From an uncultured Ruminococcus sp. (GTDB taxonomy: Bacteria; Bacillota_A; Clostridia; Oscillospirales; Ruminococcaceae), in contig CALFMA010000160.1 of the NCBI GenBank assembly GCA_937880065.1, forward strand, positions 1 through 6,284: a DNA stretch of 6,284 bases, read 5' to 3'. The first letter of the stretch is position 1. Every line of letters starts with the position of its first letter. Shown here one piece after another: positions 3,394 to 6,284 of this stretch. A program made the translations under genes and the position numbers. Below the pieces are notes generated by a model. The model ran no database searches. It was not told the origin of the DNA and was given only the letters and a program-made list of their open reading frames with translations.

Positions 3394-6284
3394 TTATTCT
3401 GTGGGGAGAGCTGTGATAATGCCGGCGTCAAACTTCTGGATTGCCAGAGCGTCAGCGGCTGTTATGCCGTCACCATTGCCCGAAACATCGGCATTTTTCT
3501 TACCCTGCTCCGATAAGCTGTATTTATCGGAATTTGCTAAGCATTGGAAAATAGCTGCCGCATCTGCAATTGAAACTTTGCCGTCACAGTTCGCATCGCC
3601 TGCAAGAACTGCTTCGGGAGCAACAGTTGTCACCGTTGTTGTAACAGGCGGATTTGTTGTAGTAACGGTTGTAGTCGTAGTTGTTGCAGCTGCCTGTTCC
3701 TTGACAAGTACCGCATAGTTCATAACATTGTATGAAGTTGTATTTGTGCCGAGGTGTACAACCTCCCCTGCCTTGACGGACTTTTCGTAAATATCAAATG
3801 TCACGTCATTGCTGCTTGCTGCCTGCTGTGAAGTCTTTGTCCAGCCGTTAAGCCATTCGGGAATTGCTCCCATAGACTCCTCAACACGTGTGTCAAGCAA
3901 TACGGATACCTTAATATCCTTTGCAGCCGTAAATTCAGCAAGTTCATTATTGCTGTTCTTTGAATCGCAGGCTGTCTGAATCATTTCAGCTCCCGTGAGA
4001 GAATCGGGAAGTGCTGTATAGGTGAAATCTCTGTCACCGTAGATAAGTGAGCCAACTGCCGCATTTCCTGTGATTTTCCAGTCGGCATTGTTCTCTGTAT
4101 CCTTTACAGCAAGCTCATTTACAAGCTCACCGCTGATTGTATTATATTTAATCTCCAGAATCCACTTCTGGTCGTCACTGTCGTTACATTCCCATTCAAT
4201 AACATTTGCACCGGCTTCTGTTGATGCGGCATTTACACCGATACAGCCTGCGTCCTTAGTGACCTTTGTGCATATTGCGTAAGTTCCGTCACCGTTATCA
4301 ACAAGCTTGAAAAGCTGTGCGTCGCTATTGGTATTATCCCAAATGCCGATGTTTGTACCGTTCTCCGTCTTTGCGGAGTCAACATCAAGCAAAAATGTCT
4401 TTCCGTTTCCAAGTGCGGAATAGATATAATAGTAACCGCTTGCGGCAGATTCAGCAAAACTCCATACTGTTCCGCCTGTTGTACCCTGCTGAACATTTGC
4501 TCCGTTTTCAGCAAGGGAATCAGCTACCTCAAGATAAAGTCCGCTTTTCTTATTCTTAATTCTATAGTTGTATCCTGTGTCGATTATGGCACCTGTTTTT
4601 GAGGGATTGGCTGAAATTCCGTCTGTGTTGACCGTGTCTGTAGGTCTTGCAGGGAGGTCATAGCCTGTGCCAAGGAAAAAGCTTGTATGAGGAGGCTGAT
4701 TGTATGCGGTATTCTGTGATGAAACCTGCATACGATAATGTGCATCGTGCATAAGTGTTGTTATGCGGTAGTCAGTTTCATAAGGTGTACAGTAAATTCT
4801 CACCGATTTATTGTCAGACGCTCTTACGATAAGTTCCTCACGCCAGTCACCGAAGATATCAGCTGAAAGGCATGGATTTCCCTTTGTGGAGTTATTTGTG
4901 ATAAATCCTGTAGTTGTAAGAAGTGAATCAATTTTACCGCTTGCGTTCATCTTTGAAATTGTGGCGGGAGCAGCATTTCCGCCGTCAAGGTACTCTCTTT
5001 CAAGGTCGCCGTCCCAGTAGATGAAGAAGTTCTGTGCTCCCTTTGTGGAGGATACCTGTCCTCCCTTTACGTTGATAGTACCGTTTGTGTATGGTCCCCA
5101 GTATTCGGAACCGGGATTTGCGGCAGTTACGTTAGCTGCACCGCATCGTCCTGTATCTTTTGTACCGTTTTCGTGATAAATTGTCTTACCTGTTGCGGCT
5201 TCAATAATACTTACGCCCCAACCCGAAGATTGTTCCTCGTGGCAGACAAAAAGTTCCAGACCTGCTCTGTCGGGTTCGAAATCGGAAAGATGCATAGCGT
5301 CACCGTGTCCTAAATTGGTACACCATAAAACCTTGCCGTTATCATCAATACAAGTTGCACCTGTGATGATTTCTTGTTTGCCGTCGCCGTCAACGTCAGC
5401 AGGCATACTGTTGTGGTTTCCGTCGCCATATCCTGCCGCAGATGAATTGTTTCCTGTATCAAACGCCCATTTTTTAACGAGTTTCTTATTTTCAACTCCG
5501 TAGCAGGTTGCTGTCATACGTGTATAATAGCCACGTCCTGTGATTACGCAGGGGTGAACACCGTCAACATAAGCTACTGAACCCCAGAAACGGTCTACAC
5601 GATTTCCGTACTTATCGCCCCAGCTGCTGACTGTACCTCTTGCAGGCTCATAATCAACAGTATCAAGAGCCGCACCTGTTGCACCGTCAAAGAGGGTGTA
5701 GTATTCGGGACCGTCCAGAATATATCCGTCACCATTGCGGTAATCCTTAGAGCCGTCACCGATAACTTTTCCTGTGCCGTCCTTTGTTCCGTCAGCTGTC
5801 TTGCAGGTCATTTCAGCCTTTCCGTCAAGGTCGAAATCGGCTACATAGAACTGTGTATAGTGCGCACCTGCACGGATATTTCTTCCGAGGTCTACTCTCC
5901 AGAGCTTTGTGCCTGTGAGAGTATAGCAATCAATATAAACGTTTCCTGTGTAGCCACTCTTTGAGTTATCCTGTGAATTTGAAGGGTCCCATTTTACGAA
6001 GATTTCATATGTACCGTCGCCGTCAACGTCACCTACTGAGCAGTCATTCGGGCTGTATGTATAATCCGAGCCGCCAGCGGGAACATCCATAGGAATATCA
6101 AAATAGTTGTTGTTTGATGTGATAAAGCAGTTTTCAGATGAAACTACCTTTGAATTGACTACTGTATCAACTCTGTAAGCTGAAGCAGCATTGCCGCCAG
6201 CATCCAGATAGCAGGTTGCCTCACCCGCATTGCTTGTGTAAATGAGCGTATCATCACGATAAAGCTCAAATGTTGCGTTATCTG
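3394..6284 (-). CDS. Cellulosomal rhamnogalacturonan lyase: PL11 catalytic domain + ricin-type lectin + unnamed domain + dockerin; 5' truncated by window
   Basis: The frame is open from the right edge to TAA at 3394-3396, so 962 residues are visible. The Met at 6090 is internal, because 64 in-frame residues precede it and run through SNNNYFDIPMDVPAGG. Numbering from that Met, residues 1 to about 490 are a polysaccharide lyase family 11 propeller. Markers are WRVDLGRNIRAGAHYTQF (64-81), CKTADGTKDGTG (96-107), Ca-binding Asp-rich loops DVDGDG (21-26), DFDLDG (85-90) and DVDGDG (232-237), and DIFGDWREE (411-419). PL11 enzymes cleave the rhamnose-galacturonate backbone of pectic rhamnogalacturonan I by beta-elimination outside the cell. 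Residues 505-648 are a ricin-type beta-trefoil (CBM13-like) with QLFKL and DDQKWILE repeats. Residues 650-798 form a domain I cannot name. Residues 799-829 are a Thr/Pro-rich linker. Residues 830-893 are a type I dockerin with two calcium loops, DANCDGKVSIAD (832-843) and DVSGNGDGITAAD (868-880), which would dock the enzyme on a cohesin scaffold. A signal peptide is expected upstream, outside the window. No frameshift is apparent. Confidence 0.93.
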   Translation of the reverse strand, partial: DNATFELYRDDTLIYTSNAGEATCYLDAGGNAASAYRVDTVVNSKVVSSENCFITSNNNYFDIPMDVPAGGSDYTYSPNDCSVGDVDGDGTYEIFVKWDPSNSQDNSKSGYTGNVYIDCYTLTGTKLWRVDLGRNIRAGAHYTQFYVADFDLDGKAEMTCKTADGTKDGTGKVIGDGSKDYRNGDGYILDGPEYYTLFDGATGAALDTVDYEPARGTVSSWGDKYGNRVDRFWGSVAYVDGVHPCVITGRGYYTRMTATCYGVENKKLVKKWAFDTGNNSSAAGYGDGNHNSMPADVDGDGKQEIITGATCIDDNGKVLWCTNLGHGDAMHLSDFEPDRAGLELFVCHEEQSSGWGVSIIEAATGKTIYHENGTKDTGRCGAANVTAANPGSEYWGPYTNGTINVKGGQVSSTKGAQNFFIYWDGDLEREYLDGGNAAPATISKMNASGKIDSLLTTTGFITNNSTKGNPCLSADIFGDWREELIVRASDNKSVRIYCTPYETDYRITTLMHDAHYRMQVSSQNTAYNQPPHTSFFLGTGYDLPARPTDTVNTDGISANPSKTGAIIDTGYNYRIKNKKSGLYLEVADSLAENGANVQQGTTGGTVWSFAESAASGYYYIYSALGNGKTFLLDVDSAKTENGTNIGIWDNTNSDAQLFKLVDNGDGTYAICTKVTKDAGCIGVNAASTEAGANVIEWECNDSDDQKWILEIKYNTISGELVNELAVKDTENNADWKITGNAAVGSLIYGDRDFTYTALPDSLTGAEMIQTACDSKNSNNELAEFTAAKDIKVSVLLDTRVEESMGAIPEWLNGWTKTSQQAASSNDVTFDIYEKSVKAGEVVHLGTNTTSYNVMNYAVLVKEQAAATTTTTTVTTTNPPVTTTVTTVAPEAVLAGDANCDGKVSIADAAAIFQCLANSDKYSLSEQGKKNADVSGNGDGITAADALAIQKFDAGIITALPTE

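Noticed and set aside
3371..3718. 115-residue plus-strand frame ending in a Val-rich stretch
   Set aside because: The Val-rich run is simply the antisense of the Thr-rich linker codons of the lyase.

Overview
The window looks like chromosomal DNA of an anaerobic, fibre-degrading Firmicute, most likely a Ruminococcus-type member of the Oscillospiraceae. The best evidence is a secreted rhamnogalacturonan lyase that ends in a type I dockerin, so it is probably a cellulosome subunit. Supporting evidence is a solitary S component of an ECF vitamin transporter and strong AGGAGG-type ribosome binding sites. No part of the window gives a species-level identification.

Layout, left to right. Bases 1-395 (+) hold the 3' end of a cell-wall amidase gene with a short SPOR-like tail. 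Its stop codon lies one base from the stop of a complete ABC-F ATPase gene on the opposite strand (397-2310), so the two genes are tail to tail with no room for a terminator. A 310-bp intergenic region (2311-2620) carries the ABC-F promoter, two unrelated tandem arrays of 7-bp units, small palindromes, and the terminator of the next gene. That gene (2621-3160, -) encodes an ECF-type membrane substrate-binding subunit with its own extended -10 promoter. A second intergenic region (3161-3393) carries that promoter and the terminator of the last gene. The last gene (3394 to the right edge, -) encodes a polysaccharide lyase family 11 enzyme followed by a ricin-type lectin domain, a domain I cannot name, a Thr-rich linker and a dockerin. 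Its true start lies beyond the window.

The three minus-strand genes read in the same direction, but each seems to be its own transcription unit. I found a promoter before the ABC-F and ECF genes and a terminator after the lyase and ECF genes. I see no common pathway: one gene is a translation factor or ribosome-protection ATPase, one is vitamin uptake, and one is extracellular pectin degradation.

The most unusual signal is a change in base composition inside the ABC-F gene. Everything left of about base 900, including the amidase end, is GC-rich (55-73% in the 60-base rows I counted). Everything to the right is about 38-52%. The break sits on the second Walker B motif, where the gene carries a near-identical copy of a 26-bp stretch also found in its first half. 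This suggests either recombination between related ABC-F genes or a chimeric assembly. I see no defence system, CRISPR array, transposase, tRNA or rRNA. I found no clear new multi-gene system.
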